Shown here piece by piece: positions 48,281-57,725 of a stretch of DNA of 64,000 nt (positions are counted from its first letter, which is position 1; each line of letters begins with the position of its first letter). The stretch covers positions 35,314 to 99,313 of the forward strand of contig NZ_JADEYQ010000012.1 in assembly GCF_022627575.1 (NCBI RefSeq). The letters are read 5' to 3'. The notes below the pieces were generated by a model. That model was not told the origin of the DNA and made no database searches. It was given only the letters and a program-made list of their open reading frames with translations. This DNA comes from Sphingobacterium rhinopitheci. GTDB taxonomy: Bacteria > Bacteroidota > Bacteroidia > Sphingobacteriales > Sphingobacteriaceae. The position numbers and the translations under genes are program-made.

Positions 48281-50116
48281 ATGATTAAACAAACATTGTT
48301 AGCTAGTTACTTATTAGTAGCTAGCTTATCTGCTGCACATGCACAAGATTGGAAAATTGCAGGAGACAAAATTCAAACTTCATGGTCTAAAAAAGTAGAC
48401 CCAAAATCGCCACATCCAGAATATCCCAGACCTATTTTAAAAAGAGAGGGCAATTGGAAAAATTTAAATGGCTTATGGCAATATGCTTTAACACCAAAAG
48501 ATCAAAGTAGTATTCCTTCCAATTGGGAAGGTCAGATATTAGTCCCCTTTGCCATAGAATCTGCTCTTTCGGGCGTTGGGAAAAGTGTAAGCCAAGATCA
48601 AGCACTTTGGTACCATAATACAATTGAAATACCTAAAAATTTCAACAAGAATCAAGTGTTATTACACTTTGGTGCTGTAGATTGGCAATGCGAAGTATAC
48701 GTCAATAATATTCCTGTTGGAAGTCATGAAGGAGGTTTTGATTCTTTCAGTTTAGATATTACTAAAGCTTTAAAGAAAGGTCAAAAGCAGGAAATAACAA
48801 TCCGTGTATGGGATCCCACTGACTTAGGACCTCAACCGCGAGGTAAACAGATCAACAACCCACACGGTATTTGGTATACTCCAGTGACAGGGATTTGGCA
48901 AACTGTATGGTTAGAATCTGTTCCGCTGACACATATTGTCTCTACAAAACAAACTCCAGATATAGATAAATCAGTATTAAATATTGATGCTAATATCGCA
49001 AACAGTTTACCAGGTGACCAGCTCATTATTGAGGCTTTTGATAAAGGTAATAGTATTGGCGAATGGAAAAAAGATGTCAATCAGCCGATCGAATTGAACA
49101 TCAATAATCCTAAACTATGGAGTCCATCATCTCCACATTTGTATGATTTAAAAATCAAATTGGTACGCAAAGGTAAAACTATAGATGAGGTAGATTCGTA
49201 TTTCGCTATGCGAAAAATCAGCTCTAAAACCATTAATGGGATAAAGCGCTTACTTCTAAATAATGACTTTGTATTCCAATATGGACCACTAGATCAAGGA
49301 TGGTGGCCAGATGGATTACATACTGCTCCGACGGATGAAGCACTAAAATTTGATATCCTAAAGACAAAAGAAATGGGCTTTAATATGATTAGAAAACATA
49401 TTAAAGTAGAGCCTGCGCGATGGTACAGACATTGCGATAGTATTGGTATTTTAGTATGGCAAGATATGCCAAGTGGTGATTTGGAGGGTAATATATGGGA
49501 TATGCAACCTGGAAAAATACGTAACGGCAAACATGATAAAATAAGAACAGCCGCTTCAGAAGCTATCTATCGCAAAGAATGGAAAGCAATAATGGAGCAA
49601 CTGCACAACTACCCTTCTATCGTGATGTGGGTACCATTCAATGAGGCTTGGGGTCAATTTAAATCCAAAGAAATAGTCGATTGGACAATCAACAATGATC
49701 CTTCACGCTTAGTAAATGGTGCTAGTGGTGGTAACTTCAATGCGCCAGGACATATCTTAGATATTCACAATTATCCAGATGCTGCAATGCCAGATCCAAA
49801 TATATATGGTAAAGACTACATTCTAGCACTTGGTGAATTTGGAGGATTAGGTTTACCTATTGAAAACCATACTTGGCAAGTAAAAGACAATTGGGGATAT
49901 CAATCATTCAAAAATAAAGAAGAGCTCAAAAAAAGATACGAGGAGTTGATAAATGATTTGAGTGCACTTATTCCAAAAGGCTTGTCTGCTGCTGTATATA
50001 CACAAACAACAGATGTAGAGATTGAAACTAATGGATTAATGACGTACGACAGAGAAGTCATCAAAATCCCTGTTGAAGATTTATTTAAAATGCATCAAAA
50101 ACTCTATAAGAAGTAG
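48281..50116 (+). CDS. Exported GH2 glycoside hydrolase (beta-galactosidase-like)
   Basis: A 611-residue exported GH2 enzyme (signal ending AHAQ). The sugar-binding (about 60-215) and Ig-like (about 215-310) domains precede a TIM barrel. The acid/base is E455 in WVPFNEAWGQF and the nucleophile E519 in LALGEFGGLG, both intact. It is shorter than LacZ, like many periplasmic Bacteroidota GH2 proteins. Beta-galactosidase activity is favoured by the gal operon; beta-glucuronidase or mannosidase cannot be excluded from sequence alone. It is the last gene of the operon, before a good terminator. Confidence 0.9.
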   Translation: MIKQTLLASYLLVASLSAAHAQDWKIAGDKIQTSWSKKVDPKSPHPEYPRPILKREGNWKNLNGLWQYALTPKDQSSIPSNWEGQILVPFAIESALSGVGKSVSQDQALWYHNTIEIPKNFNKNQVLLHFGAVDWQCEVYVNNIPVGSHEGGFDSFSLDITKALKKGQKQEITIRVWDPTDLGPQPRGKQINNPHGIWYTPVTGIWQTVWLESVPLTHIVSTKQTPDIDKSVLNIDANIANSLPGDQLIIEAFDKGNSIGEWKKDVNQPIELNINNPKLWSPSSPHLYDLKIKLVRKGKTIDEVDSYFAMRKISSKTINGIKRLLLNNDFVFQYGPLDQGWWPDGLHTAPTDEALKFDILKTKEMGFNMIRKHIKVEPARWYRHCDSIGILVWQDMPSGDLEGNIWDMQPGKIRNGKHDKIRTAASEAIYRKEWKAIMEQLHNYPSIVMWVPFNEAWGQFKSKEIVDWTINNDPSRLVNGASGGNFNAPGHILDIHNYPDAAMPDPNIYGKDYILALGEFGGLGLPIENHTWQVKDNWGYQSFKNKEELKKRYEELINDLSALIPKGLSAAVYTQTTDVEIETNGLMTYDREVIKIPVEDLFKMHQKLYKK

Positions 50117-50132
50117 TAATTATTATCTAATT

Positions 50133-50165
50133 AAAAGAGCATCAACACAATTGATGCTCTTTTTT
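50133..50165 (+). terminator. Terminator of the gal operon
   Basis: The 13-bp perfect arms AAAAGAGCATCAA and TTGATGCTCTTTT surround a 5-nt loop, followed by Ts to 50165. It begins 17 nt after the stop. Confidence 0.92.
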
Positions 50166-50244
50166 GTTTATAGTATATATATTAATTAATTATAAGCTGT
50201 AGCCAATTCTCATTTGCTACCGTTATAATTATAAATTTAGTCTT

Positions 50245-50955
50245 ATGAAAACAATGAATAAACTATTCTCCGCCCTCTTTGTACTTGTTACTTTGATTAG
50301 TACTAGTTGTTTGAAAAACAATGATCCAGGCCCCTATGTGCCAAAGGCCGCATTGAAAATCGTCAATGCTTATACTAATGCTGATGCATTAGTATTCACC
50401 GTCGACAACAATTATATCACCCCTCCTAATGTACCCATCCGATATAATGAATACACTTCTAACGTAGCTTTAATATTCCCTGGAAATAAGAATTTTAAAG
50501 CATACAGTGTAGATAATAAACTAGTGTCAGATACCACTATTACATTGAGAGATAGTACGTATTATACATCTTTTGTTTTTGGTAATGGCGAGAAAGCAAA
50601 AAACATCATCACAACAGATGTTTCCTTAGGAAATATCAATACAAATGTGGCTTTACGATTCTTACACTTGGCTAGTAATTTAGGAAATGTTAATGTCTAT
50701 CTAGACAATACTACGAGTACACCTATTTATCCTAATGTAGCTCCCGAAGTATTAAGTGCTAATAATACAGCAGCAAATACTGCATTTAAAGCACAAACTT
50801 CAGGAAAGCGAAAAGTAATTATTACGGATATGAATAATACTCCTATTATCGAAAGAGAACATGATTTTATCCAATCTCGTTATTATAGTATAATAATATC
50901 TGGCGATAACAATTCGACTTCAAAACCGATATATTTAGGCATTATACAACAATAG
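50245..50955 (+). CDS. DUF4397-domain lipoprotein
   Basis: A 236-residue lipoprotein (lipobox STSC, Cys22) exposed outside the cytoplasm. The mature part contains DUF4397-like beta-sandwich repeats: ALKIVNAYTNADALVFTVDN, then LRFLHLASNLGNVNVYLDN, a pattern of this family, whose members are probably surface or periplasmic binding modules of unknown partner. No catalytic residues are apparent. It lies alone between the gal operon terminator and a bidirectional terminator shared with the fucose operon. Confidence 0.85.
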   Translation: MKTMNKLFSALFVLVTLISTSCLKNNDPGPYVPKAALKIVNAYTNADALVFTVDNNYITPPNVPIRYNEYTSNVALIFPGNKNFKAYSVDNKLVSDTTITLRDSTYYTSFVFGNGEKAKNIITTDVSLGNINTNVALRFLHLASNLGNVNVYLDNTTSTPIYPNVAPEVLSANNTAANTAFKAQTSGKRKVIITDMNNTPIIEREHDFIQSRYYSIIISGDNNSTSKPIYLGIIQQ

Positions 50956-51038
50956 TATTTGGTTATTAATACTGGTTAAAAAGAAAATGGTTAATAATAA
51001 AATAGTTAAATAGCCTGAAAATCAAGGTGACAATTAAC

Positions 51039-51078
51039 AAAAAAAGAGGCTATCTCTAGAAAGATAAGTCTCTTTTTT
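51039..51078. terminator. Bidirectional terminator between DUF4397 and fucose operon
   Basis: AGAGGCTATCT and AGATAAGTCTCT pair imperfectly (one bulge, one wobble), with a run of As before and of Ts after, so termination is possible in both directions. It serves the convergent DUF4397 gene and the fucose operon. Confidence 0.75.
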
Positions 51079-51112
51079 TTGCTGATATATTCTTCTTAGA
51101 ATAGAACAAAAA

Positions 51113-51904
51113 CTAAGACTCTTTGATTAATGCTCTGTCAAGATGTACATATCCTCCATCTACATGCAACAATTGTCCTGTTGTATGACTAGATTTATCA
51201 GAAAGCAAAAATACAGCAGTATTGGCTATTTCTTCAGCTGTAGTCATTCTATTACCTAGCGGAATTCTATTGGTAATTTTTAGTAATGTTTCTTCGGGAT
51301 TATCTAACGTTCGAATCCAAGTATCATATTGTGGAGTCGAAGCCTCTGCTACAACAATTGCATTCACACGGATACCAAATGGCAATAATTCTACGGCCCA
51401 TTCCCTTGTCAAGGCATTACGCCCACCATTAGAGGCTGCATAAGCAGAGGTATTGCCCTGTCCTGTTTCTGCGGTTTTTGAGCTAATATTTACGATACTT
51501 CCTTTAGAATCTTTGAGCGCATTTAATGCATGATGTGCCATCAGGTAGTAATGAATAAGATTTTTGTGGAGAGATCCTACAAAAGCTTCATAACTTCCCG
51601 AAGCAAGGCCAACGCCATCATTTTGTCCTGCATTATTTACAAGCCCATCTATCTTATTATATTTTGCTAACACCGCTTTAACAGCTTTTTCACAATCCTG
51701 AGGAGATGCTAATTCAGCTTCAACAGAAAAAACATCAGCCCCCAATTTCTTCACCTCTTGTTCTACCTGTAGATTATCTTTTTGTGTCCTTCCAATGATT
51801 ACTGGAATTGCGCCTTCATTCGCCAAAGCAATAACAATAGCTCTGCCGATCCCCTTAGCACCACCAGTAACTATTACAACTTTATTTTTTAAATTCAAAT
51901 TCAT
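51113..51904 (-). CDS. SDR, probable L-fucose dehydrogenase
   Basis: A 263-residue short-chain dehydrogenase. The cofactor site is TGGAKGIGRA, the active-site Ser-Tyr-Lys region is replaced partly: VNISSKTAETGQGNTSAYAASNGG has Ser and Tyr but Asn where the YxxxK lysine is expected. The C-terminus GGYVHLDRAL resembles L-fucose dehydrogenases such as Campylobacter FucX (from memory). In context it should oxidise L-fucose to L-fucono-lactone. It is the last gene of the operon, 6 nt after the lactonase gene. The missing Lys merits checking. Confidence 0.82.
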   Translation of the reverse strand: MNLNLKNKVVIVTGGAKGIGRAIVIALANEGAIPVIIGRTQKDNLQVEQEVKKLGADVFSVEAELASPQDCEKAVKAVLAKYNKIDGLVNNAGQNDGVGLASGSYEAFVGSLHKNLIHYYLMAHHALNALKDSKGSIVNISSKTAETGQGNTSAYAASNGGRNALTREWAVELLPFGIRVNAIVVAEASTPQYDTWIRTLDNPEETLLKITNRIPLGNRMTTAEEIANTAVFLLSDKSSHTTGQLLHVDGGYVHLDRALIKES

Positions 51905-51910
51905 GATTGA

Positions 51911-52741
51911 TTATTTAAGACCATAAAATTTAGTTGCGACACCACCCCAAAATCCTTCAGCTTCCTCAGCTGTAAAACTATCTAATTTCTGCTCGACAAT
52001 TTGAATACTTTCTTCATAAGTAGCTGCCAATTCACAAACAGGCCAATCAGAGCCAAAACATACTCTATCTTTACCAAAAGATAAAATTACATGATCAATA
52101 TATTGGCTAAAATGATCTAATTTCCAGGTTTTCCATTCTGCTTCAGTTGCTAATCCTGAGATCTTACAATATACATTAGGATATTTACTTAATTGTTCAA
52201 TAAATAATGCCCAATCATCAAATTCCTTGGTCTTTATAGCAGGTTTGGCAATATGATCAAGCATAAATTTCTGTTGCGGATTATTTAGTACACATAATAG
52301 GGTACTCGCATAATGCCGAGGTCTAATCAACAAATCAAAGGTATAATTATACTTAGTCAAGGCTGCCAAACCACGTTGAAAATCTTCTCTTATCAAAAAA
52401 TCCCCTTCCGGCTCTGCTTCAATTATATGTCTAAAGCCTTTTATTATTGGGAATTTAGAAAAATGCTCCAAATGTTCTTCTATGCGCTCTGCGCGCAGAT
52501 CTACCCAACCAACAACACCTTTGATTAATTTAAAATATTCAGAAAGCTCTACTAAAAAAGCTGTTTCACGATGTGACTGATCTGCTTGTACAGCAATCGC
52601 TCCATCAAAACCATTTCTTTTTAATGTTTCGGATATGTCATTGGGGAGAAAGTTACGCTTGAGAACTACCATATCATCAGTAATCCAAGCATCTTTCACT
52701 TCATTATAAAGCCAAAAATGTTGGTGAGCATCAATACGCAT
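51911..52741 (-). CDS. Amidohydrolase-family L-fuconolactonase
   Basis: A 276-residue metal-dependent hydrolase of the amidohydrolase/cog3618 type. The N-terminal RIDAHQHFWLY carries the HxH metal site; further marks are KGFRHIIEAEP, FMLDHIAKPAIK and the FGSDWPVCELAATY with the catalytic Asp. These features fit sugar lactonases such as L-fuconolactonase of Xanthomonas and L-rhamnono-lactonase. Its position between the FAH-type hydrolase and fucose dehydrogenase genes supports fucono-lactone to L-fuconate. Confidence 0.88.
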   Translation of the reverse strand: MRIDAHQHFWLYNEVKDAWITDDMVVLKRNFLPNDISETLKRNGFDGAIAVQADQSHRETAFLVELSEYFKLIKGVVGWVDLRAERIEEHLEHFSKFPIIKGFRHIIEAEPEGDFLIREDFQRGLAALTKYNYTFDLLIRPRHYASTLLCVLNNPQQKFMLDHIAKPAIKTKEFDDWALFIEQLSKYPNVYCKISGLATEAEWKTWKLDHFSQYIDHVILSFGKDRVCFGSDWPVCELAATYEESIQIVEQKLDSFTAEEAEGFWGGVATKFYGLK

Positions 52742-52745
52742 ATTA

Positions 52746-53600
52746 TTATTTCTTAAAAGCTATCACTTCTTGTCGCTGCTGTCCTAAATAATCAGCCCCT
52801 AACTCAATGATATCTCCTTCTTTCAAATATATAGGTGGGTTAAAACCTAGACCTACACCTGCAGGTGTTCCCGTAGAGATAACATCACCAGGCAATAAAG
52901 TCATAAATTGAGATACGTAAGATACAATATAAGGGACATTAAAAATCAAATTGCTGGTATTACCATCTTGATAAATTTTACCATTTACCTTCAACCAAAG
53001 ACGCACATTATTTATATCAGGTATTTCATCTACTGTAGTCAATACAGGCCCCATTGGCGCAAATGTATCACATCCTTTGCCCTTGTCCCAAGTACCACCT
53101 CTTTCAATTTGAAATTCACGCTCTGACACATCGTTATGCAACACATATCCACCTACATAATCTAATGCTTCACTTTCTGTTACATAAGATGCCTTCTTCG
53201 CTATTACAATTCCAAATTCTACTTCCCAATCTGTTTTTAGGGAATTTTTAGGGATCATCACATTATCATTAGGACCAACTAAAGCAGTCGTAGATTTCAT
53301 AAATATGATTGGTTCTGACGGAATCGCTGCTCCAGTTTCTTCGGCATGATCTTTATAATTCAAACCTATACACACAATTTTCGAGGGCCTTGCAAAAGGA
53401 ACTCCTAATCGTGTCCCTGGAGGTACAGTTGTTAAAGATTCAAAATTAGCATTTATATATTTGCGTAAACGGGAAATACCATTACTTTCAAAGAAAGACT
53501 CATTATAATCTTCACCAAAGTCAGAAACGTCATAGTTTTCATCTGCTATTTGTACACCAATTTTTTCTTTTCCTGGTTCTCCAAATCTTATTAATTTCAT
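52746..53600 (-). CDS. FAH-family hydrolase, probable 2,4-diketo-3-deoxy-L-fuconate hydrolase
   Basis: A 284-residue fumarylacetoacetase-family hydrolase. Metal-binding acidic residues appear in TDWEVEFGIVIAKK (E-x-E) and in GYVLHNDVSERE, and the loop GKGCDTFAPMGP is characteristic. The first segment IVCIGLNYKDHAEETG is the family's usual opening of the catalytic domain. In Xanthomonas such an enzyme cleaves 2,4-diketo-3-deoxy-L-fuconate to pyruvate and L-lactate. It lies between the two genes expected upstream and downstream of this step. Ser/Lys specifics not verified. Confidence 0.88.
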   Translation of the reverse strand: MKLIRFGEPGKEKIGVQIADENYDVSDFGEDYNESFFESNGISRLRKYINANFESLTTVPPGTRLGVPFARPSKIVCIGLNYKDHAEETGAAIPSEPIIFMKSTTALVGPNDNVMIPKNSLKTDWEVEFGIVIAKKASYVTESEALDYVGGYVLHNDVSEREFQIERGGTWDKGKGCDTFAPMGPVLTTVDEIPDINNVRLWLKVNGKIYQDGNTSNLIFNVPYIVSYVSQFMTLLPGDVISTGTPAGVGLGFNPPIYLKEGDIIELGADYLGQQRQEVIAFKK

Positions 53601-53633
53601 TTTGTTAATTGTTTAGGTATAATTTTACTATGG

Positions 53634-54398
53634 TTAATTGTTAAGTTTTATAAAACCCCCATCTATAGGGTAGTCATTACCAGTTATAAATGCGGCATCA
53701 TCCGAACATAAAAACAAAGCTAATTTAGCAATTTCATTTGGTTTTGCCATACGACCGATGGGTTGAGATAGAGCTAATTTGTCAAATATCTCTTCTTCTT
53801 TACCAGGGTAGTTTTTAGCAATAAATCCATCCACAAATGGCGTATGAACTCGTGCTGGAGAAATAGAATTACAACGGATATTATCATTGATGTAATCGCG
53901 AGCGATAGATAACGTCATTGCATAAATCGCTCCTTTACTCATCGAATAAGCAAAACGGTCACTAATTCCTACAATTGCGGCTATAGAAGCAAGGTTTAAT
54001 ATAACCCCACCTTTATTGACTTTCATCTGGGGGATCACAGCATAAAGCGCATTGTATGCCCCTTTTACATTAACATCAAACACCCGAGAGAAATCATCTT
54101 CCTTACAATTCTCAATATTACCTACGTGGGCGATTCCTGCATTATTAACAAGAATATCTACTTTACCAATCGCTTGCACCGCAGTTAATACTTCCTGGTG
54201 GTCAGCAATATTTAGTATGCTTATATATGCCTTACCACCCAGAGATACTATTTCATGAAGGACCTCTTCAGCACCTGTTTTATTCAAATCTAATATATGT
54301 ATTGTGGCCCCCTCACTTGCAAATAATAGACTTATAGCTTTGCCAATACCAGAACCACCTCCAGTCACAATTGCTATTTTTCCTTTTAATTTTGACAT
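53634..54398 (-). CDS. SDR, probable 2-keto-3-deoxy-L-fuconate dehydrogenase
   Basis: A 254-residue short-chain dehydrogenase with intact motifs: TGGGSGIGKA cofactor site, LVNNAGIAHVG, and the catalytic S-Y-K in NLASIAAIVGISDRFAYSMSKG. The stretch SPARVHTPFVDGFIAKNYPG is reminiscent of 2-keto-3-deoxy-fuconate/rhamnonate dehydrogenases. It should oxidise the 2-keto-3-deoxy sugar acid to a 2,4-diketo acid using NAD. It starts 2 nt after the GH29 fucosidase stop and precedes the hydrolase that would take its product. Assignment depends on context. Confidence 0.84.
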   Translation of the reverse strand: MSKLKGKIAIVTGGGSGIGKAISLLFASEGATIHILDLNKTGAEEVLHEIVSLGGKAYISILNIADHQEVLTAVQAIGKVDILVNNAGIAHVGNIENCKEDDFSRVFDVNVKGAYNALYAVIPQMKVNKGGVILNLASIAAIVGISDRFAYSMSKGAIYAMTLSIARDYINDNIRCNSISPARVHTPFVDGFIAKNYPGKEEEIFDKLALSQPIGRMAKPNEIAKLALFLCSDDAAFITGNDYPIDGGFIKLNN

Positions 54399-54400
54399 TA

Positions 54401-55714
54401 TTAATTTCCATTAATTATTAAAACATAAGCCACATTATCCGTTATTTTAGGTAATGTAACTTTCAATTTATTGTCTTTCAATTGGTAATTGACTTTACTA
54501 TTCTTGTCAAAAGTTGTAATTGACTTTATTGGTCTTGTAAAATTTTCAATTTCTAATACCTCAGCTTCTGTATTCATAACATGAAGAAATATTTGGTTAC
54601 CTTTTTGGGTAAAAGCATATTCCTCAGTAGGATCAATAAAACCACCTTCTGTACCATAGATAGCATCACCATATACAGCCAGCCAATCACCTATTTCTCT
54701 CAATCTAGATTGTTGATAATCCTGAATTTGACCATTCGGCATTGGACCAACATTGAGCAATAAGTTTGAACCATGACCTGCAGCCTTGATTAAGTACCCC
54801 AATACCTCTTTCATAGTTTTACGCTTTCTATCTTTGATATCAAATCCCCAAGAACCTGCAATTGTACCGCACACTTCTTTCGGTAAGGAACCAATATGTT
54901 CAGAACTAGTGCCAAATCCGGTCTTATTCTGCCCAGGTAAATCACGCTCAAACATTTGAAAATCTTCACCAGGAATCGGAGATATATGATGATTGTTACC
55001 AATAAGGCATTGCGGTTGGAGCGCATGAATTAATCCATACAATTCATCATATTTCCAGTCTACATCTGGTTTATCCCAATGCCCGTCAAACCAAATACCA
55101 TCGATCTGACCATATTGTGTAAGTAACTCCGTCAATTGGGCTTTCATAAATTTAATATAGCTCTCCCAATTACCTTGTGTTGAATCTCTTTCTAAAACCC
55201 CTCTCCCAGTTTTACCGGCTGGCAAATAGTCATTTCTTTTCCAATCCAATAGCGAATAATAAAACATTACCTTAAGCCCTTCTGCACGACAAGCATCCAC
55301 GAATTCTTTTATGATATCCCTTTTGAAAGGAGTAGCATCTACAATATTGTAATTAGACTGCTTAGTGTGCCACATCGAGAAACCATCATGATGACGTGAC
55401 GTAAAGGTTACATATTTAGCACCACTATCTTTATAAAGCTTGGCCCATTGCTTGGCATCAAAATCTATAGGGTTAAAAAAATTAGGTAATAATGCGTATT
55501 CACTTAATCCAAAATTTTGATTATTCATCACCCATTCACCATCACCAAGAATACTGTATACTCCCCAATGAATAAACACGCCAAATCTTGCCTCTTCAAA
55601 CCATTGACGATTATCCAAATTTGCTTTTGATGGGATATAATTTTGTTGTGCATTGACCTGTATAATCTGCAGCAATAACAAAATTGTAACTAATAACTTT
55701 CTCATTCTTTTCAT
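54401..55714 (-). CDS. Exported GH29 alpha-L-fucosidase
   Basis: A 437-residue exported fucosidase (signal ending VNAQ). The start chosen is the ATG at 55714, immediately after the UxaA stop, because the longer frame from 55753 overlaps that gene and precedes the signal. GH29 marks are GVFIHWGVYSILGDGEWVM near the N-terminus, KYVTFTSRHHDGFSMWHTKQ and GIWFDGHWD with the catalytic nucleophile Asp. It releases L-fucose from fucosylated glycans, feeding the operon's catabolic steps. No SusC/D pair is adjacent. It lacks an appended carbohydrate-binding module. Confidence 0.93.
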   Translation of the reverse strand: MKRMRKLLVTILLLLQIIQVNAQQNYIPSKANLDNRQWFEEARFGVFIHWGVYSILGDGEWVMNNQNFGLSEYALLPNFFNPIDFDAKQWAKLYKDSGAKYVTFTSRHHDGFSMWHTKQSNYNIVDATPFKRDIIKEFVDACRAEGLKVMFYYSLLDWKRNDYLPAGKTGRGVLERDSTQGNWESYIKFMKAQLTELLTQYGQIDGIWFDGHWDKPDVDWKYDELYGLIHALQPQCLIGNNHHISPIPGEDFQMFERDLPGQNKTGFGTSSEHIGSLPKEVCGTIAGSWGFDIKDRKRKTMKEVLGYLIKAAGHGSNLLLNVGPMPNGQIQDYQQSRLREIGDWLAVYGDAIYGTEGGFIDPTEEYAFTQKGNQIFLHVMNTEAEVLEIENFTRPIKSITTFDKNSKVNYQLKDNKLKVTLPKITDNVAYVLIINGN

Positions 55715-55715
55715 T

Positions 55716-57380
55716 TTATAAGGAAACACCTCTTCGCCACGGAATAAAATCATCTTGCCCCAATTGGACGGCCTTAACTATTGATTCCCCACTAGCTACC
55801 TGTATTACATATTCTAGTATTCGATGTGCTGCTTCTTCAATGGTTTCTTCTCCGTCTATAATCGTCCCACAATTGATATCTATTATATCCGACATCTTGT
55901 TATATATCTTTGTATTAGTTGATATCTTAATAACAGGTGCAATAGGATTGCCCGTTGGTGTACCTAGGCCCGTTGTGAATAATACAATATTTGCACCCGC
56001 CCCTACTTCTGCAGTTGTACTTTCGACGTCATTACCAGGTGTACATAATAAATTTAAGCCCGGTCCATTGGCCAATTCCGGGTAATCTACCACTGCAACC
56101 ACCGGAGAGGTTCCTCCTTTTTTTGCTGCTCCAGCAGATTTTATAGCATCCGTTATTAAGCCATCGCGGATATTACCAGGAGAAGGATTCATATAAAATC
56201 CCGAACCATCAGCCTCTGCTTTAGCATTATATACCTTCATGAGATGCATAAATTTTTCAGCGGTCGATTCATCAATGCAGCGATCACTTAACTCTTGTTC
56301 TACGCCACACAACTCGGGAAATTCGGCTAATATAACGGATCCCCCTAATGCCACAAGCATATCCGACAAATAACCTAATGCAGGGTTAGCTGAAATCCCA
56401 GAAAACCCATCCGAACCGCCACATTCCAAACCAATGCAAAGCTTATTCAATGGTGCCGCTTGACGCTTTTGTTGGTTTGCTATTGCCATACCTGCAAAAG
56501 TGGATTTAATCGCTTTTTGCATTAATTCTTGCTCCGTCCCTTCGACTTGCTGTTCAAATATGTACAAAGGTTTATCAAAATTTGGGTCACGCTTAGCAAT
56601 TTCACTTTTTAGAATTGAAGCTTGTGCATGTTGGCACCCTAAACTTAAAACTGTAGCTCCTGCGACATTGGGATGTGTAATATAGCCTGCCAATAAACCA
56701 CAAAGAGCATCAGAATCCAATCGCGTACCACCACAACCCATCTCATGATTCAAAAATTTTATACCATCAACATTCTTGAAGATTCTGTTTTGTTTATTTT
56801 CTACTTTTATGGAAGATAGATCTAACCCAAGTAATTCTTCTACAGCTGCTCCAGATTTATATTTCTGAATAAGCTTATCTACATCTTCAGTATAGTCTTT
56901 GGAAATTACAGCATATCCCAATTTTTCCTCTAATGCTGATTTTAAGGTAGCCACATTTCTATTTTCACAAAACACCAAAGGAATGACTAACCAATAGTTC
57001 GCCGTACCTACAGCACCATTACTACGGTGAAATCCATTAAATGTTTTCTCTAACCAAGATGAAACATCAGGCCTATCCCAGGACAATTTGCGCGATGATA
57101 GCTTGAAATCATCAGCAGCATGACGTAGATTATCTACATCGATCAATTCACCAGCCTTCAAGTCATAGTTTACCTTACCCACCAATACACCATACATATA
57201 TACCTCTTGATCTTTAGTGATAGCATCTATTGTAAACTTGTGTTTGGCAGCAACAGATTGCAATAAGGTGATAGACTTGCCGTTAAAATTTAGTTTGGTC
57301 CCCGTTGCTAAATCTTGTAATGCCACTAAAACATTATCTTTAGGGTGTATTTGTAAAAACAATAAACGCTCTCTGCTCAT
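55716..57380 (-). CDS. UxaA-family dehydratase (probable L-fuconate dehydratase)
   Basis: A 554-residue protein of the UxaA/altronate dehydratase family. The start at 57380 (MSRERLLFL) is preferred; the longer frame would overlap the mutarotase stop. It has an N-terminal SAF-type domain (about 1-95) and the large UxaA domain with LNHEMGCGGTRLDSDALCG, LSLGCQHAQA, GLECGGSDGFSGISANPALG and a metal/iron-binding CGVEQEL. Altronate itself has no other pathway genes here. In the fucose operon it should dehydrate L-fuconate to 2-keto-3-deoxy-L-fuconate, taking the place of the enolase-superfamily enzyme of Xanthomonas; Campylobacter jejuni's fucose locus also carries uxaA-type genes. Confidence 0.82.
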   Translation of the reverse strand: MSRERLLFLQIHPKDNVLVALQDLATGTKLNFNGKSITLLQSVAAKHKFTIDAITKDQEVYMYGVLVGKVNYDLKAGELIDVDNLRHAADDFKLSSRKLSWDRPDVSSWLEKTFNGFHRSNGAVGTANYWLVIPLVFCENRNVATLKSALEEKLGYAVISKDYTEDVDKLIQKYKSGAAVEELLGLDLSSIKVENKQNRIFKNVDGIKFLNHEMGCGGTRLDSDALCGLLAGYITHPNVAGATVLSLGCQHAQASILKSEIAKRDPNFDKPLYIFEQQVEGTEQELMQKAIKSTFAGMAIANQQKRQAAPLNKLCIGLECGGSDGFSGISANPALGYLSDMLVALGGSVILAEFPELCGVEQELSDRCIDESTAEKFMHLMKVYNAKAEADGSGFYMNPSPGNIRDGLITDAIKSAGAAKKGGTSPVVAVVDYPELANGPGLNLLCTPGNDVESTTAEVGAGANIVLFTTGLGTPTGNPIAPVIKISTNTKIYNKMSDIIDINCGTIIDGEETIEEAAHRILEYVIQVASGESIVKAVQLGQDDFIPWRRGVSL

Positions 57381-57381
57381 A

Positions 57382-57711
57382 CTATAATTCAAATATTTGT
57401 TTCATTAAAACCCATTTAGCCCCATTCTCGGATCCAGGGATAGCTTGCTGATATTTCCACATCAATTGTTCCCATATCTGTACCTTTTCATTTGCGGCAT
57501 CCATCAAAGATTTCCGTTCAAATGTAAAGCTGTCATCTACATCCATAATCATAAACAACCTATTTTCAAACCTATATATATCCATACGAACAACACCCGC
57601 ATTGACAATAGATTCTTTTATTTCAGGGCTTACGTTTCGATGATATTCCTCATATTCTTGAATAAGTTCTTTATTATTAACCAAATCCAATGCTAATGTA
57701 TATCTCTTCAT
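57382..57711 (-). CDS. L-rhamnose/L-fucose mutarotase-like protein
   Basis: A 109-residue small protein of the RhaM/DUF718 mutarotase family. Marks are the N-terminal RYTLALDLVNNKELIQEYEEYH with the His, NAGVVRMDIYRFENRLFMIMDV and the final WVLMKQIFEL. It interconverts anomers of a 6-deoxy sugar. In this operon L-fucose is the logical substrate rather than rhamnose. It begins 14 nt after fucP and ends 1 nt before the UxaA start, so it is tightly packed in the operon. Confidence 0.88.
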   Translation of the reverse strand: MKRYTLALDLVNNKELIQEYEEYHRNVSPEIKESIVNAGVVRMDIYRFENRLFMIMDVDDSFTFERKSLMDAANEKVQIWEQLMWKYQQAIPGSENGAKWVLMKQIFEL

Positions 57712-57725
57712 TTATTTTATACTTA

